From contig CAJMPQ010000005.1 of NCBI GenBank assembly GCA_905215335.1, forward strand, positions 62,001 through 126,000: DNA of 64,000 nucleotides, in the 5' to 3' direction. This stretch comes from an uncultured bacterium (GTDB lineage: Bacteria > Cyanobacteriota > Vampirovibrionia > Gastranaerophilales > Gastranaerophilaceae). The translations under genes were made by a program, and so were the position numbers. The notes beneath the pieces were generated by a model, which was not told the origin of the DNA, did no database searches, and saw only the letters and a list, made by a program, of their open reading frames with translations. Shown piece by piece: positions 15,836 to 25,611 of the stretch (positions are counted from its first letter, which is position 1; each line of letters starts with the position of its first letter).

Positions 15836-16474
15836 CTACAGATTTTCATAAAAAATTATATCTTTTGGTTCCTTACGTAATTTCACCAGTTGAGTATTTC
15901 CATCCTCATAACCTAAAGTTATAAGCTCAACTAATACATTATCAGAGCCCAAATTCAATACCTGTTTAACTTTATTAGTTAACACCTCATCTTTTTTAGT
16001 AAGTTCATTTGAAAGAGCACCAACAACACAAGCTCCTATACCAAGTTCTTGAGCTTCAAGTGTCATATAAGCTACAGCATAAGTTAATTGCTCAACACTA
16101 CGTAAAAGGACTTCGTATTCTCCTAAATTAGAAGGATTTAAAACTTTTGATGTTAAAAAAGCTTTTATAGAAGCCTCATCCAAACCTTTTTGAGCTAAAA
16201 CCTTACCAAAATTAGTATTAGACCAGGCTGATAAATCTGCAACACAACAGATTACAACTTGAGCATTTTTAACTTGCTGCTGTCCACCAGAAGCCTCTGC
16301 CAATAAATCTTTTGTATCTTGAGACTTAATAACAATAAATTTCCAAGGTTGAGAATTGCACCAAGATGGAGCTAATCTACCAGCTTCCAATATTTTTAGT
16401 AATAAATCATCCGAAATAGGTTTATCTAAATATTTACGTACACTTTTTCTATTTTGAATAGCATTCATTACCAT
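15836..16474 (-). CDS. Nitroreductase-family FMN oxidoreductase
   Basis: A 212-residue protein with the nitroreductase N-terminal FMN motif (IQNRKSVRKYLDKPISDD, then APSWCNSQPWKFIVI) and the later region LEAQELGIGACVVGAL. Members reduce nitro compounds, quinones or flavins with NAD(P)H; the substrate is unknown. It lies 14 bases after the LCP gene on the same strand and probably shares its transcript. Confidence 0.9.
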   Translation of the reverse strand: MVMNAIQNRKSVRKYLDKPISDDLLLKILEAGRLAPSWCNSQPWKFIVIKSQDTKDLLAEASGGQQQVKNAQVVICCVADLSAWSNTNFGKVLAQKGLDEASIKAFLTSKVLNPSNLGEYEVLLRSVEQLTYAVAYMTLEAQELGIGACVVGALSNELTKKDEVLTNKVKQVLNLGSDNVLVELITLGYEDGNTQLVKLRKEPKDIIFYENL

Positions 16475-16488
16475 AGTTAAAATTTTCC

Positions 16489-17874
16489 TTATTTATTTTC
16501 ACCAGAAAGTACAACCGTAAAATCAGAATTAGCACACATGTAATTTACCGGATCATAAACAAATTGTCTTGATTTAACCTCAGGAACTTGTTTTTTCAAA
16601 TCTGCATAATAATCAACAGTTACATATTTCGAATGAGCAATAAACTGTGAATGCAAAGAATTTGTAGTACCTGAACATACAACTTGTATACCATTAGCTT
16701 CTAAAGCTTTTTTAAGAGTTGCAGCTTCATCTTTGTAATCATTAGAACTCATTATACTTGCAGTATAAGCCTCTTTACGACCTTCTAACTTTTCTCTATA
16801 TATCAATCTATCAACAACTTCTTGAGTTTTTTCAGGATCTAAAATCCAATAACTTGTATATCCATGTTTGTTAGGAGCACCTGGAAGCATTGCAATTTCA
16901 ATGTTATCCATATCAAAATGTTTTGCCAATGCTGCATACTGAGTCATTTCATAAGGTGACATATCTGTTTTTACATATTTATTAGTTACAGATATAATTT
17001 GAGGAATTTTAGCTAAAGTTTCAGGTTTTTGTAAGTCTGCTAATAATCCTCTTAAAAACCACTGTTGTCTTTGAGTTCTACCAATATCACCCATAGCATC
17101 GTGTCTAAATCTTAAATATTCAACAACATCTTTGTCTGTTAAATGATGCTTTCCTTTTGTAAAGTTGATATGTAAGTGTCCAGCATTATCATTGTAGTGC
17201 ATATTCTTTTCTACATAAATATCAACACCGCCTAAAGCTTGAACAATAGCTCTTACACCCTCATCATGGAACATTATATATTTATCAACTTTAACACCCA
17301 ATGTATCTTCTACAGTTTTAATTGTCATTCCTATACCACCAATAGCATGAGCTGCATTTATTTTTTGAATACCCATACCTTGAGGTAAATAAACTTTACT
17401 ATCTCTAGGAATAGAAATAGCATTAACTGTTTTGGTTTTAGGGTCAATATTTAACAGAATCATCGTATCAGTACGAGTTCCAACCCACAAATCTGAATCT
17501 GCACCATTAGAATCTACACCTAACAACAATATATTTTGGCGTTTTGGACCGAACGGCAAAGCAAAATCCGGTTTTTCTTTTGAATTATTTCCCAAAGATA
17601 GCTTTGAAAGCCACTGAGATATAACAGAATTCTGACCTAATTTTTTATCTAAAAAATCTTTATTATTAGCAAATAATAAAATTGCAAAGATTGCAGTAAA
17701 AAAGATTATAGTCATTATAGTCAAAGCTTTTCTAAAAGAAGATTGAGATTTTCGACCTCTTTCTGAATAATTTTCAAATGGATTATCTGCAGATCCACTT
17801 GAATATCTTCTACTTCTTCTACCTGATTGAGCATTTCGGGCTGAGCGTCTATTTTTATCTTTCATACTATTCAT
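16489..17874 (-). CDS. LytR-CpsA-Psr (LCP) family cell-wall ligase
   Basis: A 461-residue protein with a Ser/Arg-rich cytoplasmic N-terminus (about 50 residues), one membrane segment (ALTIMTIIFFTAIFAILLF) and an extracytoplasmic LCP domain containing the Arg/Asp cluster expected to bind the polyprenyl-phosphate substrate (RTDTMILLNIDPKTKTVNAI, SIPRDSKVYLP, EYLRFRHDAMGDIGRTQRQQ). A LytR_C-type domain ends the protein. LCP enzymes attach glycopolymers to peptidoglycan. The second ATG at 17865 has the better-spaced AGAG site. Confidence 0.92.
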   Translation of the reverse strand: MNSMKDKNRRSARNAQSGRRSRRYSSGSADNPFENYSERGRKSQSSFRKALTIMTIIFFTAIFAILLFANNKDFLDKKLGQNSVISQWLSKLSLGNNSKEKPDFALPFGPKRQNILLLGVDSNGADSDLWVGTRTDTMILLNIDPKTKTVNAISIPRDSKVYLPQGMGIQKINAAHAIGGIGMTIKTVEDTLGVKVDKYIMFHDEGVRAIVQALGGVDIYVEKNMHYNDNAGHLHINFTKGKHHLTDKDVVEYLRFRHDAMGDIGRTQRQQWFLRGLLADLQKPETLAKIPQIISVTNKYVKTDMSPYEMTQYAALAKHFDMDNIEIAMLPGAPNKHGYTSYWILDPEKTQEVVDRLIYREKLEGRKEAYTASIMSSNDYKDEAATLKKALEANGIQVVCSGTTNSLHSQFIAHSKYVTVDYYADLKKQVPEVKSRQFVYDPVNYMCANSDFTVVLSGENK

Positions 17875-18296
17875 TTCTCTAAATTTCTTAAATACCTACC
17901 TGTAATACCATATTATTAATAATATAATAAAGTAATTTGAAATATATACAATAAAAAATGTATTTTAAATTACAATTGACATGCAAAATTATTGCAAATT
18001 CTTCTTGATTATGAACGAAAATTGGAATAAATTTCAAAAACTTAATAAAAATTTACAAAAATTTTCAACAAAAAAAAGAGACAATTTTGATATTTTATTT
18101 TGTATTTTAGTGTAATTTTTACATTTTAAAATAAAAAACTTTTAATAATATTGTATTTTTATAAAAAAAATCAAAAAATCATCTTTACATTAATTTTACA
18201 TTTGCTATTCTGAACGCAATTTTTAAAATTCAGGACTTTTCAATAACATGTAGTTTGGTTATAATTAAGGAACATTCACATTAGAATTAAGAAATT
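17875..18296. other. Gene-free AT-rich divergent promoter region
   Basis: About 420 bases between the LCP gene (minus) and the first tandem membrane-protein gene (plus). I see no credible open reading frame or structured RNA. It must hold promoters for both sides. On the minus strand TTGCAA and TGTAAT with a 17-base spacer, about 110 bases before the LCP start, is one weak candidate. Confidence 0.5.
18237..18265 (+). promoter_or_regulatory. Candidate promoter of the tandem membrane-protein pair
   Basis: A consensus TATAAT (18260-18265) lies 31 bases before the ATG, with a weak TTTTCA 17 bases upstream. A partial match to the GCAATT element begins at 18216, but its second half (TTCAAT) is off-consensus. 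Confidence 0.45.
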
Positions 18297-20009
18297 ATGA
18301 TTAACAAAGTTGATTTAGGTAGTGTAAATAGCAAAAAAACCCCATACAAATACACTCAAAAACAAACAAATGGGGATATAAAATTCACAGGACTTGGCAA
18401 TTTAGCATTAAAAGGAATTCAAAAATGCGAAGAAAAGCCAATGGTTAACGTTGCAGTATTAGATTTAGCAACTGCAATTTTACCTAGAACGTTTTTTGAA
18501 ACTTTTATTGGTTCTAAACAAAAAGATGAAAATGGAAATGAAACAAGTAAAAGAAAATTAAATGTTCTTGGTGGCTTTGAAGCTTTTAGAAGAGAGTCTT
18601 CAGGACTATTAATTAACTGTATAATTCCAAGCTACATTGTTATGGGCGCAGCACATCTGTTAAGTAGACCTATTATGGGAGCTTTCAACAAATCAAACTT
18701 AACAAAAAGTTGGGCTAACGGAGATACAATTAACCAAGTTGAAAAATACTATAAAAATGCTCAAGGAAATTCAAAAGAAGAAAAGATTTCTAATGCGCTA
18801 AAAACAATGTTTGAAGATATTGAAGGCGTTGATGGTGACATTAGAAATGGTGGACTAAAGAAATTCAAAAATATCCTTGAAAATGACCAAGAATATAAAA
18901 ACGCAATATCTCAAATGACTAAAGACATCATAAGCGATAGTCCTAAAAAAGGTTACGCTGATGATCTTTATAGAATCCTTGTAAATAAAACAGGAATTTC
19001 TGAAAATATTAGATTTGCAGGAGATGAAAAATTCTTCTCAAGCAGCTTATCACACCTATGCGAAAGCGCTGGAGAAGTTTTACATGGAGCAAATAAAGAA
19101 GGACTTCTTGAACACCTTCCTGACCCTGCAAAACAAAAAGCTTTAGCTGATGATTTAACAAAATATCTTTCTAAATCTAAAAAATTGGTTAATGCTAAGA
19201 GTTTGGCCGGCTTAGGTATTATCATACCTCTAGCAATAATGGCTCAACCAATTAACAGATGGATTACACATAAAATGTCAGGTAAAAAAGGTGCTCCAAT
19301 CTATAATGATAACCAAGAAAGAATTTTAACACCTGAAGAAAAGAAAAAACTAACAGCTCGCAAATTTATAGATGTTCCTCTAATGTGGGGAGTAGCAGGC
19401 TTATCAATGTTAATGGATAGACCAAGCTTAAAAATGTTCCAATTCAAAAACATTTTCCCTACAATGGATCAAGCAAGAATCATTTCAGCAGCAACTTTCT
19501 CTAGCCGTTTAGCTGCTGCAGAAGATAAAAATGAATTAAAAGAAAACACAATTAGAGATATTGCAACATTCTCTAGTTTCTACTTCCTTGGGGACTATGC
19601 GGCTAAAGGAATTGCGACATATCTTGAAAACCATAATAAAGATGGTATAAAACTTATTAATAGACTATACAAAGATGAAGGCAAAAATGTTTTCCAAAAA
19701 TTCTGGAATTGGGCAAAACATACAAAAATGAAATCAACAGATGAACTTGGCTCAATTGCTAATGAAGCTCTTCGAACTAAAGCTAAAAACCTAAGAGCAA
19801 TATGTCAATTAGGAAACTTAGCATTCTCATTATTATCTTTAGGCGTATTTATCCCTATATATACAAGAACCCAAACTAACAAAAAAGAAAATGTTGAAAC
19901 TAAAGGTTCGACAGCAACCCCTACTACAACACCTACCACGGGCTCGACAACCTTTACCCAAAATCTTATTAAAGATAATTCACAAACATTCAAATCTTTT
20001 TTTGGTTAG
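18297..20009 (+). CDS. Unknown membrane protein, first of a tandem paralogous pair
   Basis: A 570-residue protein. It opens with a hydrophilic leader ending in DIKFTGLG (F30-T31-G32). It then has several moderately hydrophobic segments: VLDLATAILPRTFFETFIG, the INCIIPSYIVMGAAHLL stretch, LAGLGIIIPLAIMAQPINRW, and near the C-terminus LGNLAFSLLSLGVFIPIY. A Thr/Pro-rich tail follows. Comparison with the next gene shows shared landmarks in the same order: LPRT, the AQP(L/I)N segment, SR(F/L) with NEL(K/R)E-TI(R/K)D, and the final hydrophobic stretch. No known family is recognised. Thirty bases separate it from the next gene, so they form an operon. Confidence 0.8.
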   Translation: MINKVDLGSVNSKKTPYKYTQKQTNGDIKFTGLGNLALKGIQKCEEKPMVNVAVLDLATAILPRTFFETFIGSKQKDENGNETSKRKLNVLGGFEAFRRESSGLLINCIIPSYIVMGAAHLLSRPIMGAFNKSNLTKSWANGDTINQVEKYYKNAQGNSKEEKISNALKTMFEDIEGVDGDIRNGGLKKFKNILENDQEYKNAISQMTKDIISDSPKKGYADDLYRILVNKTGISENIRFAGDEKFFSSSLSHLCESAGEVLHGANKEGLLEHLPDPAKQKALADDLTKYLSKSKKLVNAKSLAGLGIIIPLAIMAQPINRWITHKMSGKKGAPIYNDNQERILTPEEKKKLTARKFIDVPLMWGVAGLSMLMDRPSLKMFQFKNIFPTMDQARIISAATFSSRLAAAEDKNELKENTIRDIATFSSFYFLGDYAAKGIATYLENHNKDGIKLINRLYKDEGKNVFQKFWNWAKHTKMKSTDELGSIANEALRTKAKNLRAICQLGNLAFSLLSLGVFIPIYTRTQTNKKENVETKGSTATPTTTPTTGSTTFTQNLIKDNSQTFKSFFG

Positions 20010-20039
20010 TATATAATAATAACAAAGGCGAAATATAAA

Positions 20040-21764
20040 ATGAAAGTAGAACAGAAAAATAATTTAGTAAACATTAAACAGATTCAACAACCTAAAAACA
20101 ATATAAATAAAGGATTCACAACCAGACAAAACAGTTATACAAATCAATCAAATCCAAATTTCACTGGTGGAGCCGATTTATTTTTAAGATTTTTAGACAC
20201 AAACCAAGCTTGGGGTGCCAATGCAGTTGATTTATTCTGTATGGTATTACCAAGAACACTTACTGACTTTTCAAGAGGTGCAGATGCCGGTATAGAAACA
20301 GCAAGACGTGAAGGTATGGGAACTGCAAACCATTCTCTTGTTGGTGCGTATGGAACATTAGCTGGTATGTTACTAGCAACAGGTATCAATAGTATGTATA
20401 AACTTGGCAAAGATGATGTAAAAGCAAATGCAATCTTTGCTGATGCTGAAACTCTTGATATGCAAGGTAAAATATGGGGTGCTAAATTAAGAAATGCAGC
20501 CAATAATCCTGAAGCTAATCCACTAAAAGAATATTTATCTGAAACATTTAAACAATATGAAGCTCTAAGCCCAACTGAAAACGGTAAATGGGTAAGATTT
20601 AAAGATGCAGATATTGAAAAAGCTGCAAATATTTTAGAAAAAGAAATTAAAGCTTCTGGTAAAAATATGTCAAAAGAAGGTTTAGCAAATGCTAAAACAA
20701 CATTATTCTCTTCTATTGGCGTTGAAAATAATTTAAGAATTATTGCAGAAGAAGGTAAACCTGCACATTCTTCTCGTTACACAATAGATTCTATTATTGA
20801 AAATACTTATAAACTAGGAAAAGTATTCACAAAAGATAAAGTAAAAGATGCATTCCTTGCAACAGAAAACATTGCAGAAAACTCATTCTTAAAAGCAATG
20901 AAATCAATGAATGTAAAACGTTCATTACTTGGTATTGGAATTGCTTCACTTGTTGGTATTTCAGCACAACCACTAAATATGTATCTTACTAAAAAGAAAA
21001 CAGGAAATAGTGGCTTCGTAGGTGGTGGTAGCGAAGATAAATCAACTGCTTTCAAAATCAAAAAAGCTTTAGTTGCAGCTATATTTGGAGGTGGAGTTAT
21101 TGCTACGATTGGCAAACCTAAAGAACTTATCAAAAACCTTCAATTTAAAGGATTTACACCTACAATTAAACAATTTAAATTTATTTATGGCATTACAATT
21201 ATGTCAAGATTTATGTCATCAAGAAACGATAATGAACTTAGAGAATCTACAATTAAAGATACTCTTGGGTTTGCAAGCTGGTTAATTCTAGGTAACTTTG
21301 TTCAAAAACTGGTTGCACAAAGTATGGATAAATCTTTAATCAAAAAAGATGGTTCAGGAGCTATGAATTGGATCAAAAATTCAGTTCTAAAATCAAGAGA
21401 TGAAGTTCTTCATGCTGCTCTTGGTGAAAAAGTATTCAAAGATGGTAAAGCTCTAAGCTTTAACCAAATGTTAAAAGAATTACCTAAAAACAGTGCAGCT
21501 AAAAAGCAATTACGCATCTTATCAATTGCTCAACTTGCGGGTTACGCATATTCTGCATTGGCTCTTGGCGTTGGTATTCCTCGATTGAATATATTTATCA
21601 CAAATAAAGTTGAAGCTGCAAAAAAAGCAAAAGCTGGAAATGTTGATAATCAAACTCCTGCACAACAACCATCTTTCAGTGCACAAACCGGGAATGAAGC
21701 TATGCTAAAACCAGAAAACATAGCATTCCTAAATTCTAATCAAAAACACTTTACAAACATCTAA
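20040..21764 (+). CDS. Unknown membrane protein, second of a tandem paralogous pair
   Basis: A 574-residue homologue of the preceding product. The Gln/Asn/Lys-rich leader ends in SNPNFTGGADLF (F41-T42-G43). Landmarks: AVDLFCMVLPRTLTDFSRGA, LLGIGIASLVGISAQPLNMY, NDNELRESTIKDTLGFASWL and AYSALALGVGIPRLNIF. There is no classical signal peptide. Its end overlaps the convergent prepilin gene by four bases. Function is unknown; the conserved order of segments shows that both copies are under selection. Confidence 0.8.
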   Translation: MKVEQKNNLVNIKQIQQPKNNINKGFTTRQNSYTNQSNPNFTGGADLFLRFLDTNQAWGANAVDLFCMVLPRTLTDFSRGADAGIETARREGMGTANHSLVGAYGTLAGMLLATGINSMYKLGKDDVKANAIFADAETLDMQGKIWGAKLRNAANNPEANPLKEYLSETFKQYEALSPTENGKWVRFKDADIEKAANILEKEIKASGKNMSKEGLANAKTTLFSSIGVENNLRIIAEEGKPAHSSRYTIDSIIENTYKLGKVFTKDKVKDAFLATENIAENSFLKAMKSMNVKRSLLGIGIASLVGISAQPLNMYLTKKKTGNSGFVGGGSEDKSTAFKIKKALVAAIFGGGVIATIGKPKELIKNLQFKGFTPTIKQFKFIYGITIMSRFMSSRNDNELRESTIKDTLGFASWLILGNFVQKLVAQSMDKSLIKKDGSGAMNWIKNSVLKSRDEVLHAALGEKVFKDGKALSFNQMLKELPKNSAAKKQLRILSIAQLAGYAYSALALGVGIPRLNIFITNKVEAAKKAKAGNVDNQTPAQQPSFSAQTGNEAMLKPENIAFLNSNQKHFTNI

Positions 21765-22477
21765 AATTTGATTGGATAATCGTCAGGAATTTTAAAACTG
21801 TTTTGAATTATTGCATGAGCACAAAAAGAATCGGTACTACTTGAATTTGCAGGGTAGCGAGAATTTGATTTGCAATATTCTAAAACTTTAATTCGTCCTG
21901 ACGGAGTCTCATATTTATTCTTAAACAATGGAGAATAAGCATAATTACCATGTCCATCATTTCTAAATAGAAGAGTAAAATAATCTTTACCAGCCAATAA
22001 CTTTTTCTTCTGAGAATTTAAAATTATTTTAAACATCATTCCATCATAATTTCCACCCCTAGTAAATCCTAATACTGTTCCATTATTTAACTCATAATAC
22101 ATTTCATGAATATAATTTGTCCCAAAAGATGTACTTCCATCTGCAGAATAAAAATTAAAGCTTGTTGATCCTTTTGGGTACATCGTTCCGCCACTAAATA
22201 CAGGTAAAAACATTGCTTCAAATACAGCCTTACTACGATCATATGAAAAACCGTTAACATCTGCATCTTCGGTTTTTGAATCATATAACGAAACTTCATT
22301 GTATTGAGCCATCTTATAAGCTTGAAGTATAGTAGAATATACCCCTTTTAATCTTGTTTCTGTAACATACCTATTATACTTACTCATCATTAGTGGTATT
22401 GTCATAGCTGCAACAACGCCAATAATCCCTAAAGTTATTAGAACTTCCGCTAACGAAAAACCTTGATTTAGTTTCAT
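21761..22477 (-). CDS. Type IV prepilin-like / type II secretion pseudopilin
   Basis: A 238-residue protein with the class III signal MKLNQGF-SLAEVLITLGII: short leader, Gly before the cleavage site, then a hydrophobic helix with Glu at mature +5. The C-terminal domain is soluble with two Cys near the end (LEYCKSN and DSFCAH). Such proteins polymerise into pili or secretion pseudopili after cleavage by prepilin peptidase. No pilus assembly gene is adjacent. It diverges from an XRE regulator across a perfect palindrome. Confidence 0.88.
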   Translation of the reverse strand: MKLNQGFSLAEVLITLGIIGVVAAMTIPLMMSKYNRYVTETRLKGVYSTILQAYKMAQYNEVSLYDSKTEDADVNGFSYDRSKAVFEAMFLPVFSGGTMYPKGSTSFNFYSADGSTSFGTNYIHEMYYELNNGTVLGFTRGGNYDGMMFKIILNSQKKKLLAGKDYFTLLFRNDGHGNYAYSPLFKNKYETPSGRIKVLEYCKSNSRYPANSSSTDSFCAHAIIQNSFKIPDDYPIKF

Positions 22478-22517
22478 ACCCTATACTCTCCCTTAAGCAA
22501 CTCAAAACATAATTAAA

Positions 22518-22555
22518 AATTTAATATATAAACATATATGTTTATATATTAAATT
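22518..22555. promoter_or_regulatory. Perfect 38-bp palindrome, candidate operator
   Basis: Two 19-base arms meet without a loop (left arm AATTTAATATATAAACATA, right arm its exact complement). The site lies midway between the divergent prepilin (start 22477) and XRE regulator (start 22599), the expected place for an autoregulatory operator. The AT-rich background makes shorter palindromes common, but not one of this length. Confidence 0.6.
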
Positions 22556-22598
22556 ATATGTTGTAATATTAATTTGTCAAACGAGTTAAAATACAGGA

Positions 22599-22823
22599 AT
22601 GTTTGATAAAGAATATTTATTAGAAAAATTAGCAGAAAACATTAGAGTAGAGAGAGCTCGCAAACACTTTTCTCAAGAATCCCTTGCGGAAAAAGCTGAT
22701 ATAACTCCGCAGCACTTATATAGAATTGAAAATGCAAAAGTATGCCCAACAATATTAGTTGTAGCAAACATAGCAAAAGCACTAAACGTAACAATAGATA
22801 CTTTGTTTAATGTTAATGAATAA
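22599..22823 (+). CDS. XRE/Cro-type helix-turn-helix regulator
   Basis: A 74-residue protein that is essentially one HTH_3 domain: LAENIRVERARKHFSQESLA, then ADITPQHLYRIENAKVCPTI and the closing helix LNVTIDTLF. Length and sequence match SinR/Xre-like single-domain repressors. It probably binds the palindrome upstream and may control the divergent prepilin. There is no partner domain. Confidence 0.9.
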   Translation: MFDKEYLLEKLAENIRVERARKHFSQESLAEKADITPQHLYRIENAKVCPTILVVANIAKALNVTIDTLFNVNE

Positions 22824-22849
22824 ATATTTATTTAGTAATTTAATCTAAA

Positions 22850-23782
22850 TTAACCCAATTGAGAATTTGCACCAGAAACGACTTCGATAATCTCTTGAGT
22901 AATTGCAGTTTGACGAGTTTTATTATACTCAATTGACAAATCGTGAATCATTTTTTCAGCATTTGTAGTTGCCGCTGACATCGCTGTCATTCTTGATGCT
23001 AATTCACTAGCTTGAGCTTCCAATAAAGCTTGATAAAAAATATTTGTCATATACATTGGTACAATTTTTTGTAAAATATGATGCTTATCTGGAGAAAATT
23101 CCATTAATGGTTCTATAACATCATCTGAAATCTTTTCATGAGTATCTAGCACTCCTTCAACTGGTAACACGGCCCAGTCCTCTACAAAATAACTCATCAT
23201 ATTTTTAAATCTAGTTGTAACAATTTCAATTTTATCAATCTGACCATCTACATAATATTCAGCTAAATCTTCTGCAATTTCTCTTGCTTCCATTGGAGAT
23301 GGATTATTTATCGCTGAAAAATATTTCTTTTCAATTGGACATCCAAGTTCCTTAGATTTCTTTCTTAAAGCCGAAATCCCTTTTTGCCCAATTATAAATA
23401 ATTTTACTCCAATACCTTTTTCTTTGTAGTCATTAATTCTACGAATTGCATCACGAACGACATTGGCATTGTAAGCTCCGGCTAACCCTTTGTTTGAGGT
23501 GATAATAAGCATACCAACGGTTTTAATTTCGCGAGCTTGCAACAATTCTGGATAATCATCAATAGCATATTTTATTTTCAAAGTAGCACTACTAAATTCA
23601 TCCACAGAATTTAATAACTTTCTAAACATTGAAACTAACTCTTTCGTATAAGGTCGTGAAATCTTAACTGAAGTTTCGGCACGCTTAACTTTTGCGGCTG
23701 CTACCATCTTCATCGCACGAGTAATTTTTTTTGTACTTTCAACACTTAGAATTCTATTTTTTATATCTTTTAAATTAGCCAT
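22850..23782 (-). CDS. atpG: F0F1 ATP synthase subunit gamma
   Basis: A 310-residue central-stalk subunit. The N-terminal helix (NLKDIKNRILSVESTKKITR AMKMVAAAK) and C-terminal helix (SEL-SRMTAMSAATTNAEKMI) are canonical. It rotates inside the alpha/beta ring. Last gene of the operon; beta and epsilon genes do not follow, since the next gene is the convergent XRE regulator. Confidence 0.97.
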   Translation of the reverse strand: MANLKDIKNRILSVESTKKITRAMKMVAAAKVKRAETSVKISRPYTKELVSMFRKLLNSVDEFSSATLKIKYAIDDYPELLQAREIKTVGMLIITSNKGLAGAYNANVVRDAIRRINDYKEKGIGVKLFIIGQKGISALRKKSKELGCPIEKKYFSAINNPSPMEAREIAEDLAEYYVDGQIDKIEIVTTRFKNMMSYFVEDWAVLPVEGVLDTHEKISDDVIEPLMEFSPDKHHILQKIVPMYMTNIFYQALLEAQASELASRMTAMSAATTNAEKMIHDLSIEYNKTRQTAITQEIIEVVSGANSQLG

Positions 23783-23806
23783 GATTACCTTTTATAAAAA
23801 CATTAA

Positions 23807-24016
23807 TTAATCCAATACTAAAAATAACAATATGGCAATTACTGCCAAATAAAGAACAATTGATAAAAACTTTTGAACATTTACTTCATTTTTACATTTT
23901 TTATCTTTACAAATAATTTTATTACCAAGAGATTGCATACATTCTAAACATAAACCTTTACCACATACTGAACATATACCAAAAGCATCTCTATCATGGT
24001 GGTTAAAACATTTCAT
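23807..24016 (-). CDS. Small B-box-like zinc-finger protein with C-terminal membrane anchor
   Basis: A 69-residue protein. Residues 3-42 carry closely spaced Cys and His (CFNHHDRDAFGICSVCGKGL, then CLECMQ and CKDKKCKNEV), the pattern of a B-box-type zinc-binding domain found at the start of several bacterial membrane proteins. Residues about 50-68 form one membrane helix. It lies between atpA and atpG on the same strand (25 bases before atpG, 73 after atpA), where most operons have nothing. Function is unknown; a role in synthase assembly is only a guess from position. Confidence 0.8.
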   Translation of the reverse strand: MKCFNHHDRDAFGICSVCGKGLCLECMQSLGNKIICKDKKCKNEVNVQKFLSIVLYLAVIAILLFLVLD

Positions 24017-24089
24017 AAAATTATTCTCCTTTATATTTTAGATATTGGTAGAACTTAGTATAATAACTAGTTCTACCAATTAAGTAACT

Positions 24090-25601
24090 CTAGAATGTAC
24101 TTTTGAAAGTTGTTAAACCATCTGTCAAAAGTTTTTTATCATCATCAGATAAAGCAGAACCTCCGTTTAAACGTTCAACTAAATCTGCAAAGTTTGCATT
24201 AAAGTAAACAAACCATTCTTTTTTGAATCTTGCAATATTAACATTATCAATATCATCTAACAAACCTTCATTAGCAGCAAATAATATTGAAACCTGTTCT
24301 GCAACACTTAAAGGATTATATTGAGCTTGTTTTAAAACTTCTGTAAGTTTTTGTCCTCTCAATAATTGTTTCTTAGTTGATGCATCCAAATCAGAAGCGA
24401 ATTGGGCAAATGCTTCCAATTCTCTGAACTGAGCTAAATCCAAACGTAATTTACCAGCAACTTGTTTAATTGCTTTAGTTTGAGCAGCACCACCAACACG
24501 AGATACTGAAATACCTGCGTTAATTGCTGGTCTTATACCTGCGTTAAAAGCGTTACTTTCTAAGAAAATTTGTCCGTCTGTAATTGAAATAACGTTAGTT
24601 GGAATATAAGCAGAAACATCACCTGCTTGAGTTTCAATAATAGGAAGAGCAGTAATACTACCACCGCCTAACTCATCATTCAATTTAACTGCACGTTCTA
24701 ACAATCTTGAGTGAAGATAGAATACATCACCCGGATAAGCTTCACGTCCTGGTGGTCTTTTTAATAACAAACTCATTGCACGATAAGCCTGAGCGTGTTT
24801 AGACAAATCATCATATACAATTAGAACAGACTTACCTTGTTCCATAAATTCTTCACCTATTGCAACACCCGCAAATGGCGCGATATATTGTAAAGGTGCA
24901 GACTCATTAGCTGTAGATGAAACAATAATTGTATAAGCCATTGCTCCGTGTTCTTCTAAAGTTTTTGCCAAATGTGCAACTGTAGAAGCTTTTTGTCCTA
25001 TTGCAACATAAATACAAATTACATCTTTACCTTTTTGGTTAATAATAGTATCAATTGCAATAGCAGTTTTACCAGTCTGTCTATCTCCGATAATCAATTC
25101 TCTTTGACCTCTACCTATTGGAGTCAATGCATCAATTGCGGTTAAACCAGTTTGCAAAGGTTCATGAACAGATTTTCTGGTAACAATACCAGGAGCAACA
25201 CGTTCAATTGGTCTTGTTTTTGAGTAAGGATAATCTCCTTTTCCGTCTAAAGGTTTTCCTGTCGGATCTACAATTCTACCAATCAATCCATCACCTACCG
25301 GAACAGAAGCAATTCTGCCAGTAGTCTTTACAATAGTTCCTTCTTTAATACTTGTGTATTCTCCAAGAATTACAATACCAACATTATCTTCTTCTAAGTT
25401 CATTGCAATTCCTAAAGTTCCATTACCATCTTCAAATTGAACAAGTTCATTTGCCATAACATTGCGTAAACCGTAAACTCTGGCAATACCATCACCAACT
25501 TCAAGTACTGTACCTGTATTGGATACTTCTGTTTGAAGCTCGTAATTATCAATTTTACTTTTTATAATAGAACTAATTTCGTCAGGTTGTATTAATGCCA
25601 T
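24090..25601 (-). CDS. atpA: F0F1 ATP synthase subunit alpha
   Basis: A 503-residue, full-length protein with P-loop [10 protein letters not shown], the alpha-subunit motif [20 protein letters not shown] and C-terminal helical domain. It forms the non-catalytic nucleotide sites of the F1 hexamer. Ten bases separate it from atpH. Confidence 0.98.
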   Translation of the reverse strand: MALIQPDEISSIIKSKIDNYELQTEVSNTGTVLEVGDGIARVYGLRNVMANELVQFEDGNGTLGIAMNLEEDNVGIVILGEYTSIKEGTIVKTTGRIASVPVGDGLIGRIVDPTGKPLDGKGDYPYSKTRPIERVAPGIVTRKSVHEPLQTGLTAIDALTPIGRGQRELIIGDRQTGKTAIAIDTIINQKGKDVICIYVAIGQKASTVAHLAKTLEEHGAMAYTIIVSSTANESAPLQYIAPFAGVAIGEEFMEQGKSVLIVYDDLSKHAQAYRAMSLLLKRPPGREAYPGDVFYLHSRLLERAVKLNDELGGGSITALPIIETQAGDVSAYIPTNVISITDGQIFLESNAFNAGIRPAINAGISVSRVGGAAQTKAIKQVAGKLRLDLAQFRELEAFAQFASDLDASTKKQLLRGQKLTEVLKQAQYNPLSVAEQVSILFAANEGLLDDIDNVNIARFKKEWFVYFNANFADLVERLNGGSALSDDDKKLLTDGLTTFKSTF

Positions 25602-25611
25602 AATTTCCCCT

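Noticed and set aside
18216..18245. Seventh copy of the GCAATT-N17-TTTATAT element
   Set aside because: The first box matches and the spacing is right, but the second box is TTCAAT, there is no AGGG block, and a normal TATAAT lies nearer the gene.
22850..24016. Missing atpD and atpC as a deletion
   Set aside because: A separate beta-epsilon operon is normal in cyanobacteria and relatives, so absence here is expected.
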